Below are positions 1 through 9,472 of a stretch of 34,734 nt of DNA, piece by piece. Origin of the DNA: Falsigemmobacter intermedius (lineage in GTDB: Bacteria; Pseudomonadota; Alphaproteobacteria; Rhodobacterales; Rhodobacteraceae); NCBI RefSeq assembly GCF_004054105.1, contig NZ_SBLC01000029.1, positions 220-34,953 of the forward strand, in the 5' to 3' direction. Numbering within the stretch: the stretch's first letter is position 1; each line of letters starts with the position of its first letter. Both the position numbers and the translations under genes were made by a program. The notes beneath the pieces are model-generated. The model ran no database searches and was not told the DNA's origin. It saw only the letters and a program-made list of their open reading frames with translations.

Positions 1-4
1 GGAT

Positions 5-1456
5 TTACCAGCGCGCGCCTGCCATCTGCAAAAGCGCGCTCACATCAAGATGGGTTTCCAGATGCGCGGCCAGCTCATCGAGCACGGTTTTGACCGTGTT
101 CTGATAAGAATAGCTCACACTCCCCGCGCCAAAGTTCGATAGCCAGGCCGAACGAAACTCATCCGCGCTGAAAAGCCCGTGCAAATAGCTGCCTTGCACC
201 CGTCCGTCGGACGAGCGCGCGCCCTCGGCTGTGCCGTCAACCCTGGCAAAGGGGCGGGCGCAATCGGGGCCAGTGGTGCGGCCAAGGTGGATCTCATAAC
301 CCTCGACCCTTAGCCCAGTAGCTTCGTGCTGTGCCGTCACACGGGCAAGGCGCTTGTCCGGCGACATCACGGTTTCCACATCCAGATAGCCCAAGCCTTC
401 GGTGCGGCCGGCCGGGCCTTCAAGGCCCTGCGGGTCATGGATCATTTTCCCAAGCATTTGATAACCGCCGCAAATCCCAAGGATACGCCCGCCGCGCCGG
501 TGATGCGCCTGGAGATCAATATCCCAGCCCTGCGCACGCAGAAACGCCAGATCCCCGCGGGTCGATTTGGTGCCCGGCAGGATCACCAGATCGACATCTC
601 CCGGAATGGGCTGCCCGGGCCGGACCATCTCCAGCCGGACGGATGGCTCCATCTTCAGCGGGTCCAGATCGTCAAAATTCGCAATCCGCGACAGCGTAAG
701 GCAGGCGATTTTCACCGGCCCGCTGCCAGAGGCCCGCAGGTCCAGCGCGTCTTCAGCCGGCAGCAAAGCGGCGCGGGAGAACCAAGGCACGACCCCCAGC
801 CCCTGCCAACCGGTCCGATCCGCGATCAGGCGGTAGCCATCATCAAAAAGGCTTGGATCGCCGCGAAAGCGGTTGACGATGAAACCGCGGATGCGGGCCG
901 CATCTGCCGCCTCCATCACCACCTGGCTGCCGACCAGCTGCGCGATGACCCCGCCGCGGTCAATATCACCCACCAGCACCACCGGCACTTCGGCAGCCGC
1001 CGCGAAGCCCATATTGGCAATGTCATTGGCGCGCAGATTGACCTCGGCCGGGCTGCCCGCACCTTCAACGATCACCAGATCACATTGCGTTTTCAACCGG
1101 TTAAAGCTTTCCAGAACCGGGGCCATCAACTGCGGCTTCAGCCGCGCATAGTCGCGCGCCTTCACCGTGGCCAAGCGGCGCCCCTGCACGATCACCTGCG
1201 AGCCGACATCCGTTTCGGGCTTCAGCAGCACCGGGTTCATATCCGTATGCGGCGCCACCCCACAGGCCAGGGCCTGCAACGCCTGGGCACGGCCGATCTC
1301 GCCACCGTCTTGGGTCACCGCGGCATTGTTGGACATATTCTGCGGCTTGAAGGGCCGCACCGACAGCCCCCGCAGCGTTGCCGCCCGGCAGATCCCCGCC
1401 ACCAGCAGCGATTTGCCGACATTCGAGCCGGTGCCTTGGATCATCAGCGTCGCCAT
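5..1456 (-). CDS. cobQ: Cobyric acid synthase (glutamine-hydrolysing) CobQ
   Basis: This 483-residue protein amidates four peripheral carboxyls (b, d, e, g) of adenosylcobyrinic acid a,c-diamide to give cobyric acid, using glutamine and ATP in the cytoplasm. The N-terminal half is a dethiobiotin-synthetase-like ATP-binding domain with the P-loop GTGSNVGKS near residues 8-16 and the conserved run [10 protein letters not shown]. The C-terminal half is a triad glutamine amidotransferase with the nucleophile in [10 protein letters not shown] (Cys about 329) and a His in SYLHGLF (about 426). Length is normal for the family and the gene is complete, with its stop 5 bases inside the left edge. Its ATG shares one base with the stop of the upstream cobO (TGATG), so the two are co-transcribed and probably translationally coupled. 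Confidence 0.97.
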   Translation of the reverse strand: MATLMIQGTGSNVGKSLLVAGICRAATLRGLSVRPFKPQNMSNNAAVTQDGGEIGRAQALQALACGVAPHTDMNPVLLKPETDVGSQVIVQGRRLATVKARDYARLKPQLMAPVLESFNRLKTQCDLVIVEGAGSPAEVNLRANDIANMGFAAAAEVPVVLVGDIDRGGVIAQLVGSQVVMEAADAARIRGFIVNRFRGDPSLFDDGYRLIADRTGWQGLGVVPWFSRAALLPAEDALDLRASGSGPVKIACLTLSRIANFDDLDPLKMEPSVRLEMVRPGQPIPGDVDLVILPGTKSTRGDLAFLRAQGWDIDLQAHHRRGGRILGICGGYQMLGKMIHDPQGLEGPAGRTEGLGYLDVETVMSPDKRLARVTAQHEATGLRVEGYEIHLGRTTGPDCARPFARVDGTAEGARSSDGRVQGSYLHGLFSADEFRSAWLSNFGAGSVSYSYQNTVKTVLDELAAHLETHLDVSALLQMAGARW

Positions 1457-2082
1457 CAGAATTCGATCCCGGCCTGCGCCTTAATCCCCGCGCGGAAGGG
1501 ATGTTTTACCACCGTCATTTCCGTGACAAGATCAGCAATTTCGATCACTTCCAGCTTTGCATTGCGGCCCGTCAGCAAAACGTGGGTCATCGGGGGCTTG
1601 TGATCGCGCAAGAAGCTGACCACCTCGGCCACATCGAGATAGTCATAGCGCAGCGCAATGTTGATCTCGTCCAGCAGCACCAGACGGTTCGCCGGATCAA
1701 GGATCATCTCTTTCGCCATCTCCCAGCCACGACGGGCAGCGGCGATATCGCGGGCGAGATCCTGAGTCTCCCAAGTGAAGCCCTCGCCCATAGTGTGAAA
1801 GCGGCAAAGATCGGGAAAATGTTGCAACAGGAAATCGCGCTCACCCGTGGCCATAGCTCCCTTGATGAACTGTACCACAGCAACCGGCATGCCATGTGAT
1901 ATCGCCCGCATCACCATGCCGAAAGCTGAAGAAGACTTGCCTTTTCCCGGCCCCGTCAACACAAGAATCAGGCCTTTCTCACCGGTCTTTTCAGCCATCA
2001 TGCGGTCCCGAGCGGCTTTGATTTTCGCCTTTCTATCGGCGTGGCGGCTCAGGTCTTCTGCGGCGGGCAGATCATCCGTCAT
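1456..2082 (-). CDS. cobO: Cob(I)yrinic acid a,c-diamide adenosyltransferase CobO
   Basis: This 208-residue cytoplasmic enzyme transfers the 5'-deoxyadenosyl group of ATP to the reduced cobalt of cobyrinic acid a,c-diamide (CobA/BtuR family of enterics). The N-terminal tail is charged. The Walker A-like P-loop GPGKGKSSS lies at residues 44-52, followed by the family landmarks VVQFIKG and LDEIN. I chose the ATG at 2082 rather than the possible start at 2130 because an AAGGGAA purine run sits just upstream and the family's conserved N-terminus begins there. It is first in a two-gene minus-strand operon with cobQ, and divergent from the DUF1636-cobW-cobN operon. Its leader is under 50 bases before it runs antisense to the plus-strand riboswitch, so its promoter must overlap that region. 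Confidence 0.95.
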   Translation of the reverse strand: MTDDLPAAEDLSRHADRKAKIKAARDRMMAEKTGEKGLILVLTGPGKGKSSSAFGMVMRAISHGMPVAVVQFIKGAMATGERDFLLQHFPDLCRFHTMGEGFTWETQDLARDIAAARRGWEMAKEMILDPANRLVLLDEINIALRYDYLDVAEVVSFLRDHKPPMTHVLLTGRNAKLEVIEIADLVTEMTVVKHPFRAGIKAQAGIEF

Positions 2083-2129
2083 CACACATTCCCTTGACAA
2101 AACAGGCCTCTCGTGGCTTGCCTGACGCA

Positions 2130-2335
2130 TCGTTGGTTCCTGCCTATGGCAGGCTAAGAGGGAATGCGAGAGCTGATTTTCGGATCAGAACACCGCAGCC
2201 GCCCCCGCGACCGTGACCGGAGAGGTCATCCGATTTGCCACTGAAGCCGCTTTTGGCTTTGGGAAGGCCGGATGCCCGCCGGGGGGTACCCCCCCCCGAC
2301 ATCCGCAAGCCGGGAGACCTGCCAGCGTGTGGACG
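2130..2335 (+). promoter_or_regulatory. Cobalamin (AdoCbl) riboswitch upstream of the DUF1636-cobW-cobN operon
   Basis: Conserved cobalamin-riboswitch blocks occur in the right order: a CTAAGAGGGAAT block near 2154, a variant B12 box GCCGCCCCCGCGACCGTGA near 2198, GCCACTG at 2237, GGGAAGG near 2258, and the 3' block CGGGAGACCTGCC at 2311-2323. The B12 box departs from the usual form (GCGACCG instead of GCAACTG). The aptamer ends about 130 bases before the first gene. Between them lies a GC hairpin with arms at 2393-2400 and 2403-2410, with no T-run, so control is more likely translational than by an intrinsic terminator. The expected effect is repression when adenosylcobalamin is abundant. 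Confidence 0.9.
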
Positions 2336-2467
2336 CGAGCTTTTCGCTTTCACGGATGAATGCGGTCGGGGTGAACCGTGTGCCAGCCATGTCGCGGGCC
2401 AGGGCCCGCGCGTGTCTTCGCACAACTTTGCACCTCTCCCGTGTGATCAGGCATGCCGGGAGGGCAG
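2336..2467 (+). other. Leader between riboswitch aptamer and first gene, with inverted repeat
   Basis: This non-coding leader holds a perfect 8-bp inverted repeat (CGCGGGCC at 2393-2400, GGCCCGCG at 2403-2410) with a 2-base gap. It ends in a GGGAGG ribosome-binding site at 2458-2463, four bases before the ATG at 2468. No U-tract follows the hairpin. It may be part of the riboswitch expression platform; this is inference. Confidence 0.45.
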
Positions 2468-2818
2468 ATGGCCGAACAAAATCATCTGGTGGTTTGTACC
2501 ACCTGCCGACGCGAAGGGGCCGATCCCGAGGCCCCGCGCGATGGCGCGCGCCTGTCACAGGCCCTGACGGCGCAGGGCATCGCCCATGACACCCAGGAAT
2601 GCTTTTCCGCCTGCAAAGGCAGCTGCGTGGTAGCCCTGCGTGGCAAGGGCCGCTGGACCTATGTGCAGGGCGCGCTCGACCCCGATCAGCATCTTGAGGA
2701 TCTGATCGAGATGACCCGCGCCTACAGCGCCAGCGCCGACGGCATCGTGCCGTGGAGGGCGCGTCCTGAAGTCATCCGCAAAAATACCATTGCCCGCATT
2801 CCGCCGCTGGAGATCTGA
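2468..2818 (+). CDS. DUF1636-like Cys-containing protein, first gene of the cobW-cobN operon
   Basis: This 116-residue soluble protein begins with VVCTTCRREG and has a second cysteine cluster ECFSACKGSC around residues 45-54. The layout resembles thioredoxin-like [2Fe-2S] ferredoxins and the DUF1636 family of predicted metal-binding proteins. That assignment is by pattern recall and was not computed. I chose the ATG at 2468 because GGGAGG lies four bases upstream; an ATG at 2453 in the same frame lacks a good site. It is the first gene after the cobalamin riboswitch and its stop is one base from the cobW start. A role in metal or electron supply for cobalt chelation is inferred from position only. 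Confidence 0.8.
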   Translation: MAEQNHLVVCTTCRREGADPEAPRDGARLSQALTAQGIAHDTQECFSACKGSCVVALRGKGRWTYVQGALDPDQHLEDLIEMTRAYSASADGIVPWRARPEVIRKNTIARIPPLEI

Positions 2819-2819
2819 T

Positions 2820-3836
2820 ATGTCGCTTGCAAAAACCCCTGTCACCGTCATCACCGGCTTCTTGGGGGCGGGCAAAACCACACTGATCCGGCACCTGCTG
2901 CAAAACCCCGAAGGCCGCCGTCTGGCCGTTCTGGTCAATGAGTTCGGCGATGTCGGTGTGGACGGTGATCTGATCCGCGCCTGCGCCGATGCGAACTGCC
3001 CCGAGGCCAATATTGTCGAGCTGACCAACGGCTGCATCTGCTGCACTGTGGCCGATGAGTTTATCCCTTCGATCGAGCGTCTGTTGGCACTCGACCCCAA
3101 ACCCGATCATATCGTGATCGAAACCTCGGGTCTTGCGCTGCCAAAACCGCTGCTGAAAGCCTTTGACTGGCCGGATCTGCGCTCGCGGATCACGATTGAC
3201 GGGGTGGTGGCCGTAGCCGATGCCGAGGCCGTCGCGAAAGGTCTGTTCGCCCCCAACCCCGCCAATCCTGGCGACACGGAGGACGTCGATCACGAAACCC
3301 CGCTGTCAGAGGTGTTTGAGGATCAGATTGCCTGCGCCGATCTGGTGCTGCTGTCGAAAGCCGATCTGGCAGGCAAAGACGGCCTTGCGAAAGCGCGCGC
3401 CGTGATCGAAGCAGAAGCCCCCCGCCCCCTTCCGATGGTTGCCCTGACCGAGGGCGTCATCGACCCCCGCGTGGTTCTGGGGCTGCACGCCGCCGCCGAA
3501 GACAGCCTTGATCAGCGCCCCTCGCATCACGACGGCCATGATGATCATGACCATGACGATTTTGACACCATCGTCGTGGATCTGCCCGAACAGGCTGACC
3601 CCGAAGTGCTGGTGGCAAAGGTCAAAGCTCTGGCCGAAAGTCATCAGATCCTGCGCGTCAAAGGCCATGTCGCGGTGGAGGGAAAACCCCTGCGCCTGCT
3701 GATCCAGGCCGTAGGTGCGCGGGTGCGCCATCAGTTTGACCGCCCCTGGGGGGGCCAGCCGCGCCTGAGCCGTCTGGTGGTGATTGCCGAGCATGACCAC
3801 ATCGATGCCGAAGCCATCCGGGCCGCGCTGATCTGA
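2820..3836 (+). CDS. cobW: CobW-family G3E GTPase metallochaperone
   Basis: This 338-residue protein of the G3E GTPase family is thought to deliver cobalt to the CobNST chelatase. Visible features are the P-loop GFLGAGKTT near residues 14-22, the metal-binding motif GCICC near 73-77, the G3-like ETSGLALP, and the base-recognition motif LLSKADLAG. A His/Asp-rich loop (HHDGHDDHDHDDF, about residues 237-249) is typical of metal-handling members and precedes the C-terminal CobW_C domain. The ATG at 2820 follows the stop of the upstream gene by one base. The stop shares one base with the cobN start (TGATG), indicating coupling. The protein is complete and of normal length. Confidence 0.95.
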   Translation: MSLAKTPVTVITGFLGAGKTTLIRHLLQNPEGRRLAVLVNEFGDVGVDGDLIRACADANCPEANIVELTNGCICCTVADEFIPSIERLLALDPKPDHIVIETSGLALPKPLLKAFDWPDLRSRITIDGVVAVADAEAVAKGLFAPNPANPGDTEDVDHETPLSEVFEDQIACADLVLLSKADLAGKDGLAKARAVIEAEAPRPLPMVALTEGVIDPRVVLGLHAAAEDSLDQRPSHHDGHDDHDHDDFDTIVVDLPEQADPEVLVAKVKALAESHQILRVKGHVAVEGKPLRLLIQAVGARVRHQFDRPWGGQPRLSRLVVIAEHDHIDAEAIRAALI

Positions 3837-6800
3837 TGCACGTCCTGTTTCGCGAAAGCCACGGCTTGGAAGAGACCGCACTCCCCGAAGATCTGCAGCA
3901 AGAGCCTGCGGATCTGGTGGTTTTGTCGTTTTCAGACAGTGATCTTGGGGCTTTCGCGGCTGGATGGCGGCGCGGGCGTGCGGCGCTGCCCGGCCTGCGG
4001 CTGGCCAGTCTGGCACGCCTGCGCCATCCGCTGTCGGTTGATACCTATGTCGATCAGACACTTATGCAGGCCAAAGGTGTGCTGGTGCGGCTGATCGGTG
4101 GCAAAAGTTACTGGTCCTACGGCGTGGAAGAGCTGTCGCGCATCGCCCGCGCCCGCGCCCGCGGCATTGCGCTGGCCTTTCTGCCCGCCGATGGCCAGCC
4201 CGATCCGGTGCTGGAGGCGGCGTCGACCCTTCCGGTGGCCACGCTGCGCCGTCTGTCGCAGCTCTGCGACGCGGGGGGTGAAGTCGCAGCCCAAGCGGCG
4301 CTGGCCCAACTGGCGCTGGCCTCGGGTCTTTATGCAGGGCCGGTTCCGGGGCTGAAGACGCTACCGGAGTTTGGTTTCTGGCACCCGAACCACGGGCCTT
4401 TGCAAAGCTTTCAACCCGTCGCGGGACGGGATCTGGTCGTTATTCCCTTCTACCGCGCCTGGGCCACGGCGGCTGATACCGAAGCCATCGCCGCTCTGAT
4501 CCGCGGGTTTGAGGCGGCGGGCCTTGCCGCCATCGGCGTCTTTGTCCCCAGCCTCAAGGACCCGTCTGCAGCGGACTGGCTCAAAGCGGTGCTGGCCGAT
4601 CTGCGCCCGGCGGCGATTGTGAATACCACCGCCTTTTCGGCCCGAAGCCACGGGGCCTCGCCACTGGATACGGCAGCTGTGCCGGTGTTTCAGGCCATCC
4701 ATGCCACCGCCCCCCGCGCCGCCTGGGCAAGCGCCGAGCGGGGCCTTTCGGCGGCGGATCTGGCCATGCATATCGCCCTGCCCGAGGTGGACGGGCGGCT
4801 GAACGGCGGCGTTATTTCCTTCAAAGAGCTGCAGCCGCCGGACCCGGATCTGCAATATGCCCTGCAACGCCATTGCCCGGACGCTGAACGTATTGCGGCC
4901 TTGGTGGGCCGCGTAACCCGTTGGATCGCGTTGCAAAAGCCTGCCGCCCAGCCCATGGCGCTGATCCTTTCCACCTATCCCGGCAAGGAATGGCGCCTGG
5001 CCCATGCGGTGGGGCTGGATGCGCTGGCCTCGGCGGCGGCCATTTGCGAAGACCTGGGTCAAAGCCTGAGTGATGACCAGCTGTTGGTGGGCCTGCAGCA
5101 AACGCGTCTTGACTGGCCCGAGGGGGCTTGGGCGCAGGCGGTTGCGCTTTTGCCGGGTGCGCTGCGTGAAGGGCTGGATCTGCCCGCCACGCCGCCACAG
5201 ATCCGGGCGTTCTGGCAGGGCAATCTGCTGATTGCTTTGCAACCTGAACGCGGCGACCTCGCGACCCGCGAAGACAGCTATCACGACCTCAGCGCGCCGC
5301 CATCGGTCGACTATATCGCGTTTTATCTGTGGCTGCGGGTGGTGGCGCGGGTTCGTGCGCTGATCCATATCGGTGCGCATGGCACGCTGGAATGGCTACC
5401 CGGCAAGGCCGTGGCGCTATCGGACACCTGCTGGCCCGAGGCGCTGACCGGCGGGCTGCCGGTGATTTATCCCTTTATCGTCAATGACCCCGGCGAGGCC
5501 GCCCAAGCCCGCAGGCGGCTGGGGGCCGTCACCCTTGGCCATCTGCCGCCGCCGCTGGTTGACGCAGGCCTGCCGCAAAATCTGGCGCGGCTGGAAGCGC
5601 TGCTGGATGAATATGCCACCGCTGACGGCCTTGATCCGGCCCGCCGCCTGCGGCTGATCCCCGCCATCCGGCAAGAGGCACAGCGCGAGGGCCTGGAGGC
5701 GGATCTTGGCCTTGCCCCGAACGCCAGCCCCACCGAGGCCATCACCATCATTGACCGCTTTGTCTGCGACCTGAAGGAAAGCCAGTTCGGCGAAGGGCTG
5801 CATATCTGGGGCCGTGGTACCCCCGGGCCCGATGGTCAGCCGCAGGGTGAGGCCACGTCCCTGCAGGCAGAGCGCCGCTCAATCCCTGCTGCGCTGCAGG
5901 GGCGATGGATTGCCCCCGGCCCCTCTGGCTCGCCCTGGAAGGGCCGCATCGATGTGCTGCCCACCGGGCGCAACCTCTTTGGCATTGACCCCCGCGCGGT
6001 CCCGAGCCGCACGGCCTGGGCCCAGGGTGTACGGCTGGCCGAAGAATTCGTCCGCCGCCATCTGCAGGACCACGGCGATTATCCCAAAGCGGTTTTGCTG
6101 AACCTTTGGGGCTCGGCCACCATGCGCACCTCGGGCGAAGATTTCGCCATGGCGCTGCATCTGGCAGGGTTGAAACCCCTGTGGGATCCGCAGACCGAGC
6201 GGGTGACGGGCTTTGAGATCACCCCCTACGCGCTGATGGACCGTCCCCGGATTGACGTGACTTTGCGGGTCTCGGGGCTATTCCGTGACACTTTCCCCGA
6301 GCTTGCCACCCTGTTTGAGGCAGGCTGCACGGCACTGGCCGCGCGGGATGAGGCGGCGGATGTGAACCCCTATACCGCAGCCCCCCCCGGGCCGCGCGTT
6401 TTTGCCCCGGCGCCTGGGCGCTATGGCACCGACATTGATGAGGCGATGGACCGCGACAGGGCCGGGCAGGCCTGGCTGCAAAACTCGTGCTACGACGCGC
6501 TTGGCCGCCCCGATCCTGAAGCACTGGCACAGCGGGTGCGTGCGGCAGAAGCCTTTGTGCTGTCTCAGGATCTGCCGGAAACGGATCTGCTGCTGGCCAT
6601 GGATTATGCAGCCCATGAGGGCGGCTTTGCCGCCGCCCGCCATGCCCTTGGGCTGCAGCCGGTGGCCTTGGTGCATCTGGATGCCACGCGCACAGACCGC
6701 CCCAGGGCCCGCGCCCTTTCAGAGGAAATCGCCCGGGTTCTTCGCGCCCGTGCCACCAGCCCGGTCTGGCTCGCCGGGATGATGCGGCACAAATTCCGCG

Positions 6801-7030
6801 GAGCAGCGGAAATCGCGGCCACGCTGGAGCATATGGCCGCCTTTTCCCGCCTGGCCGATGCCGTGCCCGCGCATCTGTTCGACCTTTACCGCGACGCCAC
6901 TCTTGGAACCCCCGAAATCGCCCAGTTCCTGCGCGACGAAAACCCCGCAGCCCTCGCCCGCATGGAAGAGATTTTCACCGAGTTCAGCACGCCTGACCTG
7001 CGCCGCAACAGCCGGGGCCCTTGGTCATGA
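3836..7030 (+). CDS. cobN: Aerobic cobaltochelatase large subunit CobN
   Basis: This 1064-residue protein is the porphyrin-binding, magnesium-chelatase-H-like subunit that inserts cobalt into hydrogenobyrinic acid a,c-diamide with the ATPase partners CobS and CobT. The family signature AHGTLEWLPGKAVAL is present near residues 514-528, followed by the conserved WPEALTGGLPVIYPF and VNDPGEAAQARRR. It is somewhat shorter than the roughly 1275-residue P. denitrificans CobN, but it is uninterrupted and spans both the N- and C-terminal conserved regions. Its start overlaps the cobW stop, and its stop overlaps the cobG start (ATGA). No cobS or cobT is in the window, so the enzyme needs partners encoded elsewhere. 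Confidence 0.96.
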   Translation: MHVLFRESHGLEETALPEDLQQEPADLVVLSFSDSDLGAFAAGWRRGRAALPGLRLASLARLRHPLSVDTYVDQTLMQAKGVLVRLIGGKSYWSYGVEELSRIARARARGIALAFLPADGQPDPVLEAASTLPVATLRRLSQLCDAGGEVAAQAALAQLALASGLYAGPVPGLKTLPEFGFWHPNHGPLQSFQPVAGRDLVVIPFYRAWATAADTEAIAALIRGFEAAGLAAIGVFVPSLKDPSAADWLKAVLADLRPAAIVNTTAFSARSHGASPLDTAAVPVFQAIHATAPRAAWASAERGLSAADLAMHIALPEVDGRLNGGVISFKELQPPDPDLQYALQRHCPDAERIAALVGRVTRWIALQKPAAQPMALILSTYPGKEWRLAHAVGLDALASAAAICEDLGQSLSDDQLLVGLQQTRLDWPEGAWAQAVALLPGALREGLDLPATPPQIRAFWQGNLLIALQPERGDLATREDSYHDLSAPPSVDYIAFYLWLRVVARVRALIHIGAHGTLEWLPGKAVALSDTCWPEALTGGLPVIYPFIVNDPGEAAQARRRLGAVTLGHLPPPLVDAGLPQNLARLEALLDEYATADGLDPARRLRLIPAIRQEAQREGLEADLGLAPNASPTEAITIIDRFVCDLKESQFGEGLHIWGRGTPGPDGQPQGEATSLQAERRSIPAALQGRWIAPGPSGSPWKGRIDVLPTGRNLFGIDPRAVPSRTAWAQGVRLAEEFVRRHLQDHGDYPKAVLLNLWGSATMRTSGEDFAMALHLAGLKPLWDPQTERVTGFEITPYALMDRPRIDVTLRVSGLFRDTFPELATLFEAGCTALAARDEAADVNPYTAAPPGPRVFAPAPGRYGTDIDEAMDRDRAGQAWLQNSCYDALGRPDPEALAQRVRAAEAFVLSQDLPETDLLLAMDYAAHEGGFAAARHALGLQPVALVHLDATRTDRPRARALSEEIARVLRARATSPVWLAGMMRHKFRGAAEIAATLEHMAAFSRLADAVPAHLFDLYRDATLGTPEIAQFLRDENPAALARMEEIFTEFSTPDLRRNSRGPWS

Positions 7031-8139
7031 GCCGCAAGGGCTGGTGCCCCGGCGCTTTGCGCCCGATGCCTGCGGGCGATGGGCTGCTGCTGCGGCTGCG
7101 CCCGCGCGGCTCGATGCTGGCGGCGGATCAGGTCGCCGGTCTGGCCGATCTGGCCACGCTCTATGGCAACGGGGCGATTGATCTGGGCAGCCGCGCCTCG
7201 TTGCAGCTGCGCGGGGTGACGGCGGCTGCCCTGCCCGATCTGCATAAGGCGCTGGCCGATCTGGCGCTGTTGGACAGCGACCCCGCCCTGGAGGCACGGC
7301 GCAATACTATCACCACCCCGCTGTGGCAGACCGGCGATGAAACGGCGGATCTGATCACGCTGCTGGAGGACGGCCTGCAACACGCCCCCGATCTGCCCGC
7401 GAAATTCGGCTTCGCGCTGGACACCGGCCGCGCACCCTGTCTGCAGCTGGCCTCGGCTGATCTGCGGATTGAAGAAAGCAGTGCCGGCCTGATCCTGCGC
7501 CCCGACGGCTGCCCAATGGGCCAGGTTTTCCAGCCCCTCGACCTGCCCGAACTGTTGGGCAAGCTGTTGCATTGGTTTGTGAAAACCGATTGCCCGCGTA
7601 TGGCGGTAGCGCTGCGCGACGGCCATGTAGCCCCCTTGCGTCAGGATGCGCCCCCGCGCCCGCAGCCTGCCATGGCGGATCTGTTGCAGACATCGGGTCT
7701 GTTGTTTGCGCCTTTCGGGGCGGCGTCCTCGCAGGCCTTCCATGAGCTTGCGGCCCAGGGCCTGCGGCTGACACCCTGGCGCGCGGTGCGCCCCGACAGC
7801 CCACCGCCCCTCACCCGGCACTGGCTGCAAAACCCCAATGATACCCGCCTGCGGGTCGACGCCTGCCCCGGCGCGCCACATTGCAGCGCGGCCAGCGTCA
7901 CCACGCGGGATCTGGCCCTGCAGCTGGCGCCTTTGGTGCCGCCGGGGCGCCACCTGCACCTGTCGGGCTGCGCCAAAGGCTGCGCCCGCGCCACCGCCGC
8001 CGATGTGACCCTGACGGGGCGGGACGGGCGCTTTGATCTGATCCTGCAGGGCCGGGCCGGGGATGCGCCCGCGCAGACCGGCCTTGCCCCTCACACTCTT
8101 GCCGCAGCCATAGGAGGGCATTTTGCGCCACCACTATGA
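7027..8139 (+). CDS. cobG: Precorrin-3B synthase CobG
   Basis: This 370-residue iron-sulfur mono-oxygenase converts precorrin-3A to precorrin-3B with O2. Its presence marks the aerobic pathway. It belongs to the nitrite/sulfite reductase ferredoxin-like fold. The [4Fe-4S] ligands are visible as C280-x5-C286 (CPGAPHC) and C315-x3-C319 (CAKGC). The N-terminus (RKGWCPGALRPMPAGDG) matches the half-domain of this fold. I chose the ATG at 7027, which overlaps the cobN stop as ATGA; an in-frame TTG at 7021 is less likely. The 3' end overlaps cobH by 17 bases. Confidence 0.94.
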   Translation: MSRKGWCPGALRPMPAGDGLLLRLRPRGSMLAADQVAGLADLATLYGNGAIDLGSRASLQLRGVTAAALPDLHKALADLALLDSDPALEARRNTITTPLWQTGDETADLITLLEDGLQHAPDLPAKFGFALDTGRAPCLQLASADLRIEESSAGLILRPDGCPMGQVFQPLDLPELLGKLLHWFVKTDCPRMAVALRDGHVAPLRQDAPPRPQPAMADLLQTSGLLFAPFGAASSQAFHELAAQGLRLTPWRAVRPDSPPPLTRHWLQNPNDTRLRVDACPGAPHCSAASVTTRDLALQLAPLVPPGRHLHLSGCAKGCARATAADVTLTGRDGRFDLILQGRAGDAPAQTGLAPHTLAAAIGGHFAPPL

Positions 8140-8752
8140 AACCGATGGCGCCGCCATCTATCGCGCCTCCTTTGCCACCATCCGTGCCGAGGCGGATCTG
8201 GCCCGCTTTACCCCCGAAGAGGAGACCGTCGCGGTGCGGATGATCCATGCGGCGGGCCTCGTGTCCATCGCGCCACAAATCCATTTTGCCCCGGGCTTTG
8301 CCATCGCCGCCCGCGCCGCGCTGGAGGCTGGTGCCCCGATCCTTTGCGATGCAAAGATGGTCTCCGAAGGCATCACCCGCGCGCGCCTGCCCGCGAAGAA
8401 CGAGGTGATCTGCACCCTGCGGGACCCCCGGGTGCCGGGTCTGGCCAAGGCGATCGGCAATACCCGCTCTGCCGCGGCGATTGAGCTGTGGCGGCCGCAT
8501 CTAGCGGGCGCTGTGGTGGCCATCGGCAATGCCCCGACCGCGCTTTTTCATCTGCTGAACCTGCTGGATGATCCGGATTTTCCGCGCCCTGCGGCCATTA
8601 TCGGCTGCCCCGTGGGGTTCATTGGCGCGACGGAATCAAAAGACGCGCTGCGGGCCGACAATCCCCTGCCCTGGTGCATCACCGAAGGGCGAATCGGCGG
8701 ATCCGCGATCACCGTGGCGGCGGTCAATGCCCTTGCCGCACGACAGGAGTAA
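8123..8752 (+). CDS. cobH: Precorrin-8X methylmutase CobH, TTG start
   Basis: This 209-residue enzyme moves the C-11 methyl group to C-12, turning precorrin-8X into hydrogenobyrinic acid. The catalytic histidine falls in VRMIHAAG at about residue 42, matching His43 of the well-studied P. denitrificans enzyme. Further family blocks are ILCDAKMVSEGI and GNAPTALFHLL. The start is decided by a strong GGAGG at 8113-8117, placed five bases before a TTG codon inside the end of cobG. No in-frame ATG gives the conserved N-terminus, so this is a genuine TTG start. cobI follows after three bases. Confidence 0.95.
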   Translation: MRHHYETDGAAIYRASFATIRAEADLARFTPEEETVAVRMIHAAGLVSIAPQIHFAPGFAIAARAALEAGAPILCDAKMVSEGITRARLPAKNEVICTLRDPRVPGLAKAIGNTRSAAAIELWRPHLAGAVVAIGNAPTALFHLLNLLDDPDFPRPAAIIGCPVGFIGATESKDALRADNPLPWCITEGRIGGSAITVAAVNALAARQE

Positions 8753-8755
8753 GAC

Positions 8756-9472
8756 ATGACCGGCAAAATCATCTGCCTCGGTCTGGGCCCGGGCGATCCC
8801 GAGCTGATGAGCGTGAAATCCCACCGCATCCTAACCTCTGCCCGTCAGGTGGCCTGGTTTCGCAAAGCGGGCCGCGCAGGTCAGGCGCGGCGCATGGTGC
8901 AGGGGCTGATCCACGAAGATGCCCGGGAACTGCCGATGGATTACCCCGTCACCACGGAAATCCCGCTCAGCGATCCGCGCTACAACGCGCTTTTGTCGGC
9001 TTTCTATGACGACTGGACTACGCGTCTGTCCGATCTGGCCCGTAACGGGGATGTGGTGGTGCTCTGCGAAGGCGACCCCTTCTTTTACGGCTCGTTCATG
9101 CATCTCTACACCCGTCTGCCGCGAGAGCTGGTTGAGGTCGTGCCCGGCATCCCGGGCATGGTCGGCTGCTGGACGGCCAGTGGCCAGCCCATCACCTGGG
9201 GCGATGATATTCTGACCGTGCTGCCCGCCACCCTGCCCGAAGAGGCGCTGGCCCGCAGGCTGGCCGAGACCGACGCCGCCGTGGTGATGAAAATCGGGCG
9301 CAATCTGCCAAAGCTGGTCCGCGCGCTGCATTCTGCGGGCAAATATGACCGCGCGGTGCTGGTGGAATATGGCACCATGCCAGAAGAGCGCCTGCGCCCG
9401 CTGTCTGAGGTGACAGGCGATGTGCCCTATTTCTCGATCGTGCTGATCCACGGTCAGGGGCGCCGGCCATGA
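8756..9472 (+). CDS. cobI: Precorrin-2 C20-methyltransferase CobI
   Basis: This 238-residue SAM-dependent enzyme of the tetrapyrrole methylase family makes precorrin-3A from precorrin-2. The glycine-rich N-terminal motif LGLGPGDPELMSVK (residues 7-20) and the second conserved block VVLCEGDPFFYGSFMH identify it. The residue set around DPFFYGS separates C20-methyltransferases from CobJ and CobM. A CAGGAGT ribosome-binding site precedes the ATG. Its stop overlaps the cobJ start (ATGA). Confidence 0.95.
   Translation: MTGKIICLGLGPGDPELMSVKSHRILTSARQVAWFRKAGRAGQARRMVQGLIHEDARELPMDYPVTTEIPLSDPRYNALLSAFYDDWTTRLSDLARNGDVVVLCEGDPFFYGSFMHLYTRLPRELVEVVPGIPGMVGCWTASGQPITWGDDILTVLPATLPEEALARRLAETDAAVVMKIGRNLPKLVRALHSAGKYDRAVLVEYGTMPEERLRPLSEVTGDVPYFSIVLIHGQGRRP

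Noticed and set aside
326-1603. Long open frame on the plus strand opposite cobQ and cobO
   Set aside because: It is a mirror of high-GC coding sequence on the other strand. The product is low-complexity, rich in Arg, His and Gln, and there is no ribosome-binding site.
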